Source: Bacteroidia bacterium
Lineage (GTDB): Bacteria; Bacteroidota; Bacteroidia; CAILMK01; JBBDIG01
DNA: 33,922 bases
Reading direction: 5' to 3'
Assembly (NCBI GenBank): GCA_040880525.1
Contig: JBBDIG010000022.1
Span: 1 to 33,922, forward strand
Below are positions 1-7,286 of this stretch, piece after piece. Within the stretch, counting starts at the first letter, position 1. Each line of letters starts with the position of its first letter. The notes beneath the pieces were generated by a model. It saw only the letters and a list, made by a program, of their open reading frames with translations. It was not told the DNA's origin and ran no database searches. A program made the position numbers and the translations under genes.

Positions 1-250
1 AAACGAATTAAATCAGCACTTTAGAATTGCGATCTAAAAGCCTATACCTATTAAAGAATATTATACTATCCAAACCGTAATAGTCAAGTATTTTATATTC
101 TAACTCCCGCTTAAAATAGGAAATGTTCAAAAAAAATAAAGAATGCTTCAGGTAATTTGTATTTGGTGCAATGAATATCACTTTGCGCGTGCTTAGTAAA
201 GCGGGCAATGCCTTTCGTAGTTTTGTGGCCTCATAATTCGCATTGTTGCC
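1..250. other. AT-rich leader region, no confident gene
   Basis: This AT-rich stretch precedes the first lipoprotein gene. A minus-strand open frame covers it, but that frame has no start codon outside the neighbouring gene and shows no recognisable domain. The only signal I support is the promoter-like box at 218-225. The end of a gene or a pseudogene from beyond the window cannot be excluded. Confidence 0.4.
218..225 (+). promoter_or_regulatory. Bacteroidota -7 box (TAGTTTTG)
   Basis: The site matches the TAnnTTTG consensus and lies 25 bases before the ATG of the first lipoprotein gene. No good TTG -33 box is present at the expected spacing, so only the -7 half is supported. Confidence 0.45.
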
Positions 251-961
251 ATGAAGATGAAGGTAAAACGATGGGTTTGCCTCTGCTTGTTGCTTGCAGG
301 CTGCGGGCAAACACCTCCTGCTGAAGAAGCCGCACAAAACATTGCAGCCCGGTATGGTTACCACGATTTTGATAAGGTAGAGATGGTTCAATACACCTTC
401 AATTTTCTTGTGGATAATGATACCGTGCAGCGAATCTGGCGCTGGAATCCAGGACTTAACTGGTTTGAATATACCAACCCGGGAGATTCAGTGAAAGGCG
501 GTGGGACGCACCTCGAAGTTTTTCGCGATTCCATACGCAGTGCTGACACGCTAAGCCTGCAGGCCGATATGCGGTTTATAAATGACAATTACTGGCTCTT
601 CTTTCCCTTCCATCTGATGTGGGACGACAACATTTCCCTGGAACTGGATGAAAATGTGGAGATGCCTGTGGGCCAGGAAATAGCGCATCGCCTCACTGTG
701 AGCTACGAGGATTCTGGCGGCTACACACCCGGAGACGTTTATGAGCTCTATTTTAACGATGACCACCTCATACAACAATGGTCATTTCTGCGGGGCGGAT
801 ACGCTGAATATGCCTTCCCGGCAACCTGGGAAAGCAACCAAACGGCAGGCCCGCTGCTCTTTAGCCTTGTCCGTCAAAACCCGGAAGAAAATTTCAGGCT
901 CTGGTTCTCAAACGTGGCCGTGAAAATGAAAGACAGCGGGGACTGGATATTTATTGAGTAA
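251..961 (+). CDS. Hypothetical lipoprotein (236 aa)
   Basis: The protein starts with a short basic, hydrophobic leader ending in a lipobox (LLLAGC, Cys about residue 18), so it should be lipidated and anchored in the envelope. The mature part is acidic and rich in aromatic residues (many Trp, Tyr and Phe), and looks like a soluble beta-rich domain. I recognise no family and see no catalytic motif. It lies behind a TAGTTTTG box and 74 bases before a second lipoprotein gene on the same strand; the two are similar in length but not evidently in sequence. Whether they form an operon is unclear, because the gap is AT-rich and holds no clear terminator. Confidence 0.8.
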   Translation: MKMKVKRWVCLCLLLAGCGQTPPAEEAAQNIAARYGYHDFDKVEMVQYTFNFLVDNDTVQRIWRWNPGLNWFEYTNPGDSVKGGGTHLEVFRDSIRSADTLSLQADMRFINDNYWLFFPFHLMWDDNISLELDENVEMPVGQEIAHRLTVSYEDSGGYTPGDVYELYFNDDHLIQQWSFLRGGYAEYAFPATWESNQTAGPLLFSLVRQNPEENFRLWFSNVAVKMKDSGDWIFIE

Positions 962-1035
962 ATAAACAATTATTAAATTGGCAGTTAATCCTGAATGTTA
1001 AAAAATCAAAATTTAAAACCATCAAATTATTAAGA

Positions 1036-1743
1036 ATGAAAATGAAAAATTATTTAAATATTAAAACAAAGGAAAATAAGAGCACGCTGCGTTCTTTTTC
1101 TTTATTCACATTAATTTTAATAATAAATATAGCAGGATGTAAACCCAGGGAAGAAGCTCCGGAATATCCTCTTCAGCCTGAATTTATGGCCGCCATGTAT
1201 TTCCAGGAAGGAACCTGGTGGGTGTATGAGGATACTGCCAGCGGTGCGTCAGACAGTGCTGTGGTAACATCTGATACCAGGGTGTATGTAGATGAGTACA
1301 ACCGGGATGTTTTGCAATCTAAACGGGAAACTTTTCAATATACTATTGAGCATCCCGCGCTGGGCCGCAGAGACAGAATAACCGGGGAAAGCACTTGCGA
1401 AAGAGGCGAAAGCGGTAAGCGCTGCGGCTTCGCAATTCATACGCGCGAGGACATTTCCTCCGACTGGACCTATCTGTATTTTTATCCTCCGGCAGCCGGC
1501 ACCAGATCAGAAGCTCCCAGCGGTATGTTTGTGACAATCACTGAAATTCTTCCTGTTGTACAGATTGCAGGTCAGGAATTTCATAATGTGATCGAAATAC
1601 ATGATCCCATGAATTCTGTTGAATCCGGCCTCGAAACCTACTACCTGATAGCGCAAGGGACAGGCATCATTCAGAAGCGCATCTTGCAGCCAGGAGGCGA
1701 GTGGCAGGTATGGGAACTGGCAAGATGGAATGTTGTGCAATAA
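1036..1743 (+). CDS. Hypothetical lipoprotein (235 aa)
   Basis: An unusually long polar N-terminus (about 22 residues) precedes a hydrophobic segment and a lipobox (NIAGC, Cys about residue 35). The start could also be the second Met, two codons later. The mature part begins with a charged linker followed by a beta-rich domain of alternating polar and aromatic residues with two cysteines in its middle (ESTCERGESGKRCGF). No family was recognised. It resembles secreted Bacteroidota proteins that are annotated only as hypothetical. It is followed by a 112-base gap with a GC-rich hairpin before the ABC-F gene. Confidence 0.8.
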   Translation: MKMKNYLNIKTKENKSTLRSFSLFTLILIINIAGCKPREEAPEYPLQPEFMAAMYFQEGTWWVYEDTASGASDSAVVTSDTRVYVDEYNRDVLQSKRETFQYTIEHPALGRRDRITGESTCERGESGKRCGFAIHTREDISSDWTYLYFYPPAAGTRSEAPSGMFVTITEILPVVQIAGQEFHNVIEIHDPMNSVESGLETYYLIAQGTGIIQKRILQPGGEWQVWELARWNVVQ

Positions 1744-1761
1744 GCGGTTTGACTGCACGAA

Positions 1762-1792
1762 GCGCCCCGGGATTTCCAACCCTCAGGGGTGC
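1762..1792. repeat. Nested GC-rich inverted repeat
   Basis: GCGCCCC pairs with GGGGTGC (one G-T pair). Inside it, GGG pairs with CCC around ATTTCCAA. No T-run follows, so this is not a standard terminator. It occupies most of the gap between the second lipoprotein and the ABC-F gene. Confidence 0.4.
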
Positions 1793-1855
1793 GTTTCCGG
1801 GAAAATGCACACTTTTTCTCCGTTCCTTTGCACCTCATAAAATCCTTCACACCCC

Positions 1856-3721
1856 ATGTTTTTTTTACAAGCCGAATCCCTGAGCAAACGCTATGGGGAA
1901 AAGCTGCTGTTTCAGGATGTTTCCCTAAGCCTTTACCAGGGAGAAAAGAAAGCACTGGTAGCACGGAATGGTGCAGGCAAAACCTCGCTGCTCAATGTGC
2001 TGGCGGGCGTGGATGGCACCGATTCCGGTATCGTCCGCATTAATAAAGATATTTCCGTGGGCTACCTGCAACAGGAGCCTGCACTCGATCCGGAGCATAC
2101 TATTTTGCAGGCCATACTGCAATCTGACAATCCATTGCTGAACGCTGTGCGCGAATATGAGGAAGCACTGATAACCGGTGTAAACCTACAGCCCGCGATG
2201 GATCAAATGAGCCACCTGCATGCGTGGGATTATGAAGCGCGGGTGCAGGAAGTCCTTACCCGGCTGAAGCTGACCGAGCTGCAACAGAAGACCGGAACCC
2301 TGAGCGGTGGCCAGCGAAAGCGTGTAGCCCTGGCCCGCCTGCTCATAAGCCAGCCTGACCTCTACATCCTGGATGAGCCGACCAACCACCTTGACGTGGA
2401 CATGATTGAGTGGCTGGAGGAATTTCTCTCAGGCCGCAACGTGACGCTCCTGCTCATAACCCACGACCGTTATTTCCTTGACCGGATTACGGATGAGATA
2501 CTGGAACTCAGCAACGGCACACTCTACCGGTACAAAGGCAACTACAGCTACTTTCTTGAGCAAAAAGCCGAACGCCAGGAACAAACTGCAGTCGGGGCAG
2601 AGAAGGCCCGTCAACTTTTGAAAAAAGAACTGGAATGGGCGCGCAGAATGCCCAAGGCCCGCACCACCAAAGCCAAATATCGCCTGGATGCGATTGAAGG
2701 ATTACAGGAAAAAGCACAGGGAGAACAGGAAGAAGCTGCTATCAACCTGCAGGTGAGGAGCCAGCGCCTGGGGAGCAAGATCATTGAGCTAAAGCACATC
2801 GCTAAAAGCTTTGGAGATAAAATGGTGATGCGCGACTTCAGCTACAATTTCCGCAAAGGGGAACGCATTGGCATAGTGGGCGATAACGGCACCGGCAAAA
2901 CCACGTTCCTGAACGTGCTCACCGGATTAATGCCTCCGGATTCGGGCGAAGTAGAAACCGGGGAAACCATCCGCATTGGGTACTACCGCCAGGAAGGCAT
3001 GAAGCTGAAAGCTGACAAAAAAGTGCTGGAGGTGGTGACGGATATTGCTGACATAATCCCTACGGCAAATGGCGAATTGCCGGCTTCGCAATTCCTGCAA
3101 CACTTCGGGTTTGAGCCGCCCAAACAGCATGTATACGTTAGTCAGCTTAGCGGAGGCGAAAAGCGCAGGCTCTACCTGCTCACCGTACTGATGAAAAACC
3201 CCAACTTCCTCATCCTGGACGAGCCCACCAATGATCTGGACATCCTTACGCTCCAGACGCTGGAAGATTTCCTTGGCACTTTTTCCGGCTGCATTATCGT
3301 AGTAACCCACGACCGCTATTTCATGGACAAAGTGGTAGACCATCTCTTCATCTTTGAAGGTGATGGCGAAATCACCGACTTTAACGGAAGCTACAGCCGC
3401 TACCGCGAGCAAAAACTACAGGAAGAAAAAGCTGCCATTACATCCAAAACAAAACCTGCACAAACCGGGGCTACCTCAAAAGAGCCATCGGTTGTCCCGC
3501 CTTCTAAAAGGAAATTGAATTATAAAGAACAAAAGGAATTTGACCTTTTGGAAAAGGAAATAGCCGCTTTAGAAAATGAAAAGAAAAAGCTCACAGAAAA
3601 GATGAACAGTGGCCGGGGAAGCCATGAAGAACTCTCAGAATGGGCAAATCGAATCCAGGTTATTCTTGAAGAAATGGATAGCAAGGAACTGCGCTGGCTG
3701 GAGCTGAGCGAGCGGGAGTAG
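1856..3721 (+). CDS. ABC-F family ATPase, Uup-like
   Basis: This is a soluble twin-ATPase protein of 621 aa with no membrane segments, the ABC-F layout. The first ATPase has Walker A (ARNGAGKT, residues 36-43), signature LSGGQ (149-153) and Walker B/Q-loop ILDEPTNHLD (171-180). The second has GDNGTGKT (342-349), LSGGE (431-435) and ILDEPTNDLD (453-462). The linker between them carries the basic ARTTKAKYR stretch (269-277) typical of the ribosome-reaching arm, and a charged coiled coil closes the protein (about 560-621), as in Uup. ABC-F proteins act on ribosomes or, for Uup, have been linked to DNA and ribosome functions. The exact role here is inferred from the family. Walker A has Ala where Gly is usual. 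The gene converges on the next one with a 2-base gap. Confidence 0.93.
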   Translation: MFFLQAESLSKRYGEKLLFQDVSLSLYQGEKKALVARNGAGKTSLLNVLAGVDGTDSGIVRINKDISVGYLQQEPALDPEHTILQAILQSDNPLLNAVREYEEALITGVNLQPAMDQMSHLHAWDYEARVQEVLTRLKLTELQQKTGTLSGGQRKRVALARLLISQPDLYILDEPTNHLDVDMIEWLEEFLSGRNVTLLLITHDRYFLDRITDEILELSNGTLYRYKGNYSYFLEQKAERQEQTAVGAEKARQLLKKELEWARRMPKARTTKAKYRLDAIEGLQEKAQGEQEEAAINLQVRSQRLGSKIIELKHIAKSFGDKMVMRDFSYNFRKGERIGIVGDNGTGKTTFLNVLTGLMPPDSGEVETGETIRIGYYRQEGMKLKADKKVLEVVTDIADIIPTANGELPASQFLQHFGFEPPKQHVYVSQLSGGEKRRLYLLTVLMKNPNFLILDEPTNDLDILTLQTLEDFLGTFSGCIIVVTHDRYFMDKVVDHLFIFEGDGEITDFNGSYSRYREQKLQEEKAAITSKTKPAQTGATSKEPSVVPPSKRKLNYKEQKEFDLLEKEIAALENEKKKLTEKMNSGRGSHEELSEWANRIQVILEEMDSKELRWLELSERE

Positions 3722-3723
3722 TC

Positions 3724-5040
3724 CTATATTCCCAGCCTTGCTGACTGCCGTGACCGGAATTTCTTCTCCGGATCAAATTTGCTGAGCAACTCGCGGAATT
3801 GCGGCAGATTGGGATAGGTAGCCTCGAAAATCTCCCGGCTCATGCGGGCGTCCTTTGCCAGGTAGATGCGCCCGCCAAAGGCCGCCACTTTTTCATCGAG
3901 CTTATCCAAAAAAGGCAGCAGTGAATCCTCCAGCGGGAAATCCAGCGCCAGGGTATAGCCGCTCATGGGGAATGACATCAGGCCATCCTGCGGGCCAAAT
4001 AGCTTCAGCACCGCAAGGAAGGAACCTCCGCCACGGCCGGCCACCATTTGCAGGATTTCGGAAAGACCGTCATAGCTCTTCTCAAGCGGCAGTACACATT
4101 GATACTGAATAAAGCCCCGGCTGCCATACATTCTGTTCCAGTTTAAGATGCCATCAAGCGGATAGAAAAACGGCTCATACGGCACCACCTGCTTATGCCC
4201 GTGCCTGTGCCGGGCAAAGTATAGCGCGTTAAAAGCCTTGACAGCATAATTATTCAGCACAAAATGCGGCAGCGGGAAAGGAATGTTCAGTTTAAATTTC
4301 TCCTTTATCTGCATCGGTTGCTGTCGGGCACTGGGCGAAAGCTCATCCATCGTAGAATGCTTCCCGGTAAAAAGCACACTCTTGCCCACATCGCTGCCGG
4401 TGGCAAGGCAATCAATCCAGGCCATCGTGTAGGTATCCTGTCGATGTTCTTCAAAAAGCCTGAAAATCTGGTCGAGGTTATGCGCCTTGTAGGTGTGCTG
4501 GCTGATCCAGGCCGTTTCCACCTTCTTCAGCCGGAAAGTCGCTTCGGTGATAATTCCTGTCAGGCCCATCCCGCCTAAAGTCGCAGCAAAGAGTTCCGGG
4601 TTCTCAGTAAGAGAGCAGGTTAGCAACTTACCCTGCGCATCCAGGAGTTTCAGTTCATGGACAAATCTTCCAAATGAACCTTCCTTATGATGATTCTTGC
4701 CATGCACATCGGCCGCTATGGCACCTCCTACTGTAATGTATTTTGTTCCGGGCGTAACCGGCAGAAACCAGCCTTCAGGAAGAATAAGCTTCAGCAAGCT
4801 ATCAAAACTTACTCCTGCCTCACAACGGATGGTCCCCTTTTCACGGTCGAAATCCAGGAAATGGTCCAGCCGGAGTGAAGAAACAATGCGCGGTGCCAGC
4901 GAGGCATCACCATAGCTGCGGCCTAAGCCACGGGCTATCTGACCAGCGCTTCCAATAGCAGCAACAGCATCCTCCCGGCTGAGCGGTGAAACAACATCTG
5001 CATGTACTACCGGGAATCGCCCCCAATTGGTGACTTTCAT
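3724..5040 (-). CDS. DprE1-like FAD-binding oxidase
   Basis: This 438-aa flavoprotein belongs to the vanillyl-alcohol oxidase superfamily. FAD-binding motifs are clear: GLGRSYGDASLAP (38-50) and GGAIAADVHGKNHHKEGSFG (105-124). The latter is very close to decaprenylphosphoryl-beta-D-ribose 2-oxidase (DprE1) and to related sugar-alcohol oxidases. DprE1 works with a DprE2 reductase to make arabinosyl donors in actinobacteria. No DprE2-like gene is next to it here, so the substrate is open; a polyprenyl-sugar or alditol oxidation is the best guess. It has no signal peptide and would be cytoplasmic or peripherally membrane-bound. It is transcribed toward the ABC-F gene with almost no spacer. Promoter sequence upstream is AT-rich without a clear TAnnTTTG box. 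Confidence 0.85.
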   Translation of the reverse strand: MKVTNWGRFPVVHADVVSPLSREDAVAAIGSAGQIARGLGRSYGDASLAPRIVSSLRLDHFLDFDREKGTIRCEAGVSFDSLLKLILPEGWFLPVTPGTKYITVGGAIAADVHGKNHHKEGSFGRFVHELKLLDAQGKLLTCSLTENPELFAATLGGMGLTGIITEATFRLKKVETAWISQHTYKAHNLDQIFRLFEEHRQDTYTMAWIDCLATGSDVGKSVLFTGKHSTMDELSPSARQQPMQIKEKFKLNIPFPLPHFVLNNYAVKAFNALYFARHRHGHKQVVPYEPFFYPLDGILNWNRMYGSRGFIQYQCVLPLEKSYDGLSEILQMVAGRGGGSFLAVLKLFGPQDGLMSFPMSGYTLALDFPLEDSLLPFLDKLDEKVAAFGGRIYLAKDARMSREIFEATYPNLPQFRELLSKFDPEKKFRSRQSARLGI

Positions 5041-5126
5041 TTTAAAAGAATAATTAAGGCATTAAGATTAAAAAAGGAAAAAAATAAATACGGAGAAAAA
5101 AAGTAAACGGCCAAATCACCAACTAA

Positions 5127-5168
5127 TCACTATTTCACTGTTCACTGTTCACTGCTCACTGTTCACTG
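5127..5168. repeat. Heptamer tandem repeat (TTCACTG)x~6
   Basis: Six consecutive 7-base units, TCACTAT then TTCACTG three times, CTCACTG and TTCACTG, lie downstream of the mazG-like gene. Read on the minus strand the unit is CAGTGAA, which contains TGA. Because seven is not a multiple of three, the array places a stop in every frame. The mazG-like gene ends on the TGA of its first unit. Confidence 0.85.
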
Positions 5169-5477
5169 ATTGTATCGGTTCTTATCTCTTGTTGTTTTCT
5201 TTTCAATATTTTTCTTTAATGCTTCTTCCAGATTTACGCCTGTTTGGTTGGCCAGGCACATCAAAACCCAAAGGACATCAGCCATTTCATCTGCCATGTC
5301 AGCCTTTTCCTCTTCGCCAGGTTTGAAGGATTGCTGACCATATTTACGGGCCATTATGCTCGCCAGTTCACCCACCTCTTCCGTCAGGATTGCCATGTTG
5401 GTGAGCTCTGAAAAATAGCGAACACCAATGGTTCTGATCCAAACGTCAACATTTTCCTGTGCTTCGGTAATTGTCAT
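5163..5477 (-). CDS. MazG-like nucleotide pyrophosphohydrolase
   Basis: This small all-helical protein of 104 aa matches the MazG/dCTPase-like fold. The metal-binding helices show EEVGEL (about 33-38) and, after a charged loop, DEMADVLWV (about 63-71), the usual E-x-x-E ... E-x-x-D ligand arrangement. Family members hydrolyse non-canonical or surplus (d)NTPs to the monophosphate; the actual substrate is not visible. It starts 6 bases after the dtd stop codon and is probably co-transcribed with dtd. The C-terminal codons run directly into the heptamer repeat, which provides its stop codon, so the last residues may differ from those of relatives. Confidence 0.88.
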   Translation of the reverse strand: MTITEAQENVDVWIRTIGVRYFSELTNMAILTEEVGELASIMARKYGQQSFKPGEEEKADMADEMADVLWVLMCLANQTGVNLEEALKKNIEKKTTRDKNRYNQ

Positions 5478-5483
5478 AAAATT

Positions 5484-5936
5484 CTATTCTTTATTTTTAG
5501 AATCAATAATAATGGTGACCGGGCCGTCATTTACCAGGCTCACTTGCATGTCAGCCCCGAAAGCGCCAGTCAAAATATCTCTGCCGGATGCAATAGCCAG
5601 CAATGTGATAAATTCCTTATAAAACGTAATTGCGGCATCGGCCGGTGCAGCCCGGTTAAAGCTTGGGCGGTTTCCTTTTTTGGTTGTCGCATGTAGGGTA
5701 AACTGGCTCACTGCAAGCAATTCACCATTCACGTCTTTCACAGAAAAGTTCATGGCTCCTGCGTCATCATTGAATATTCGCAGGTTGGCAATTTTAGAAG
5801 CCATCCACTGCATTTCTTCAGAAGATTCCTCCGCCTCAAAGCCAACCAGGACGAGCAATCCTGCTCCTATTTCCGATTTTATTTCGCCACCGGTTTTTAC
5901 GGCCGCTTCCTGCACACGCTGAATTACAACTTTCAT
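5484..5936 (-). CDS. dtd: D-aminoacyl-tRNA deacylase
   Basis: Full-length Dtd of 150 aa. It removes D-amino acids (and glycine mischarged on tRNA-Ala) from tRNA in the cytoplasm, as a homodimer. Both family signatures are present: SQFTL (77-81) and the cross-subunit NDGPVT motif (about 137-142), and the N-terminus MKVVIQRV is typical. It lies between rsgA (84-base gap) and the mazG-like gene (6-base gap), all on the minus strand. This suggests a small translation and nucleotide hygiene operon, possibly with its own promoter in the AT-rich gap upstream. Confidence 0.95.
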   Translation of the reverse strand: MKVVIQRVQEAAVKTGGEIKSEIGAGLLVLVGFEAEESSEEMQWMASKIANLRIFNDDAGAMNFSVKDVNGELLAVSQFTLHATTKKGNRPSFNRAAPADAAITFYKEFITLLAIASGRDILTGAFGADMQVSLVNDGPVTIIIDSKNKE

Positions 5937-6020
5937 TTTTAACTATTTAAATAATTGAAATTTAATTATTTGCAAATTCAAAGATTCAATTAAGTGAATA
6001 CAATTAAACTTGGGTAAAAC

Positions 6021-6941
6021 TCATCCTTCCACCCCATCATCGTCCAGCATATTAAGATAGCTGGCATACCGCTCCGGATTGATCTGACCCAACTCCAACA
6101 GGCGAAGAATCTTGCACCCCGGCTCATTTATGTGAAGGCAATTATTGAATTTACATTGGCTCAATACGTCTTTCATTTCCGGAAAATAATGGCTGATCTC
6201 TTCCTTTTTAAAATCCACCAAACCAAATTCTTTAATTCCGGGAGTGTCAATTATTCTGGTTTCCGCATTCAGGAAGTGCATCTCTGCGAAGGTTGTCGTA
6301 TGTTTTCCTTTTCCTGACCAATCAGAGAGTACGCCAGTTCGCAATTCCAGCTCGGGGCACAGAAAATTAAGGATCGTGCTTTTACCCGCACCGGAATGGC
6401 CGATAAGCAGGCTGGTTTTCCCATGAAGTTCCTGCCGCAGTTCATCCATGTGCAACCCTGTTTTCGCAGAGGTTTCCAGGCATCCGTATCCCAGCGAATT
6501 GTAGAGCGCCCGCAGTTGTTCCAGCTTTTCCCTTTTCTTGTCTATGGCCAGGTCTTCCTTGTTAAAAATAATTAACGGTGTAATTTCATAAGCTTCAGCG
6601 GTAATGAGAAACCGGTCAATAAATCCTTGTGAAGTCCGTGGATATGCTATGGTTACCACGCAGGCAGCCTGCTCCATGTTTGCCGCAATAATATGGTATT
6701 GGCTGCTGAGGTTGCTGGATTTTCTGATGATATAATTCTGCCGGTCCGCGATTTCCGTTATCTGGTAATCGCCTGTGGCCAGGTCATTCTGCAGTATCAC
6801 AGAATCTCCTACAGCTACAGGATTTGTAGCTTTCATGCCTTTCAGCCGGAACTTCCCTTTAATGCGCGCCTGAAGTTCCTTTCCATCCTCAGTCAGCACC
6901 GTGTACCAACTCCCTGTGGATTTAGCTACTATTCCCTTCAA
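6021..6941 (-). CDS. rsgA: Ribosome small subunit GTPase RsgA
   Basis: RsgA is a circularly permuted GTPase that helps late maturation of the 30S subunit. The order seen is an OB-fold domain (starting LKGIVAKSTGSW), the G4 motif FNKED, the P-loop IGHSGAGKS, G3 DTPG, and a C-terminal zinc-binding CKFNNCLHINEPGC (Cys-x4-Cys-x-His-x5-Cys). I chose the TTG at 6941 as start, giving 306 aa. The family normally begins right there, and a TATATTTG promoter box lies at 6964-6971 just upstream. The upstream ATG at 7052 would lie before that promoter and would translate the hairpin element at 7028-7091. The gene heads the rsgA-dtd-mazG run. Confidence 0.93.
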   Translation of the reverse strand: MKGIVAKSTGSWYTVLTEDGKELQARIKGKFRLKGMKATNPVAVGDSVILQNDLATGDYQITEIADRQNYIIRKSSNLSSQYHIIAANMEQAACVVTIAYPRTSQGFIDRFLITAEAYEITPLIIFNKEDLAIDKKREKLEQLRALYNSLGYGCLETSAKTGLHMDELRQELHGKTSLLIGHSGAGKSTILNFLCPELELRTGVLSDWSGKGKHTTTFAEMHFLNAETRIIDTPGIKEFGLVDFKKEEISHYFPEMKDVLSQCKFNNCLHINEPGCKILRLLELGQINPERYASYLNMLDDDGVEG

Positions 6942-6963
6942 AGTCTCTTGTTTTTCGATTTGG

Positions 6964-6971
6964 CAAATATA
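6964..6971 (-). promoter_or_regulatory. Bacteroidota -7 box for rsgA (TATATTTG)
   Basis: An exact TAnnTTTG match on the minus strand, 22 bases upstream of the TTG start of rsgA. A degenerate TTA -33 triplet lies 18 bases further upstream. The implied leader is only about 15-20 bases. Confidence 0.6.
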
Positions 6972-7027
6972 GAAGGCATATAAAAAATGTAATGTTCGCA
7001 TATTCAATGTAAGTCCCATTATTTTTG

Positions 7028-7091
7028 GGACAAGCCCGGACACGGGCTTCAACGGCTGGGGGATAAGTATTCCGCTGGCGCGGAATTGTCC
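7028..7091. repeat. REPIN-like double-hairpin element
   Basis: Two hairpins face each other in the rsgA-hflX gap. AAGCCCG pairs with CGGGCTT (7032-7049, loop GACA), and ATTCCGC pairs with GCGGAAT (7069-7086, loop TGGC). The outer ends are GGAC (7028-7031) and GTCC (7088-7091), so each hairpin is preceded by GGAC on its own strand. That is the layout of two inverted REP sequences (a REPIN/BIME). No RAYT transposase gene is in the window. Confidence 0.6.
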
Positions 7092-7253
7092 TATAATAAA
7101 TCGGACCTACACGCTAATTTGCAACCGGCAATAAAAAGGTTCATTTCCACGACTTTAAATTTTCTGTTTCCAGACAGATTCAATAAAAATTTTCAGTATC
7201 TGAATTAAACCTGTTTTGCTGCGGCTATTCTAACCTTCATCTTTTTCGTCCGT

Positions 7254-7261
7254 TATCTTTG
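7254..7261 (+). promoter_or_regulatory. Bacteroidota -7 box for hflX (TATCTTTG)
   Basis: An exact TAnnTTTG match 25 bases before the hflX ATG. No TTG is found at the usual -33 spacing, so the promoter call rests on the -7 box and its position. Confidence 0.5.
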
Positions 7262-7286
7262 CAAGTCAGCAACGCGATTTTAATGT

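Larger units (their letters stand above)
6942..7286. other. Divergent intergenic region rsgA/hflX
   Basis: This 345-base non-coding region separates the divergent rsgA and hflX genes. It holds the rsgA promoter, the double-hairpin REPIN-like element and the hflX promoter box. The segment between about 7092 and 7250 shows nothing further that I can support. Confidence 0.7.

Noticed and set aside
8-391. Minus-strand open frame of 127 codons at the window start
   Set aside because: Its only start lies inside the lipoprotein gene and it overlaps that gene and its promoter box. Its N-terminal half is the antisense of a signal peptide. The C-terminal half looks mildly protein-like but shows no domain.
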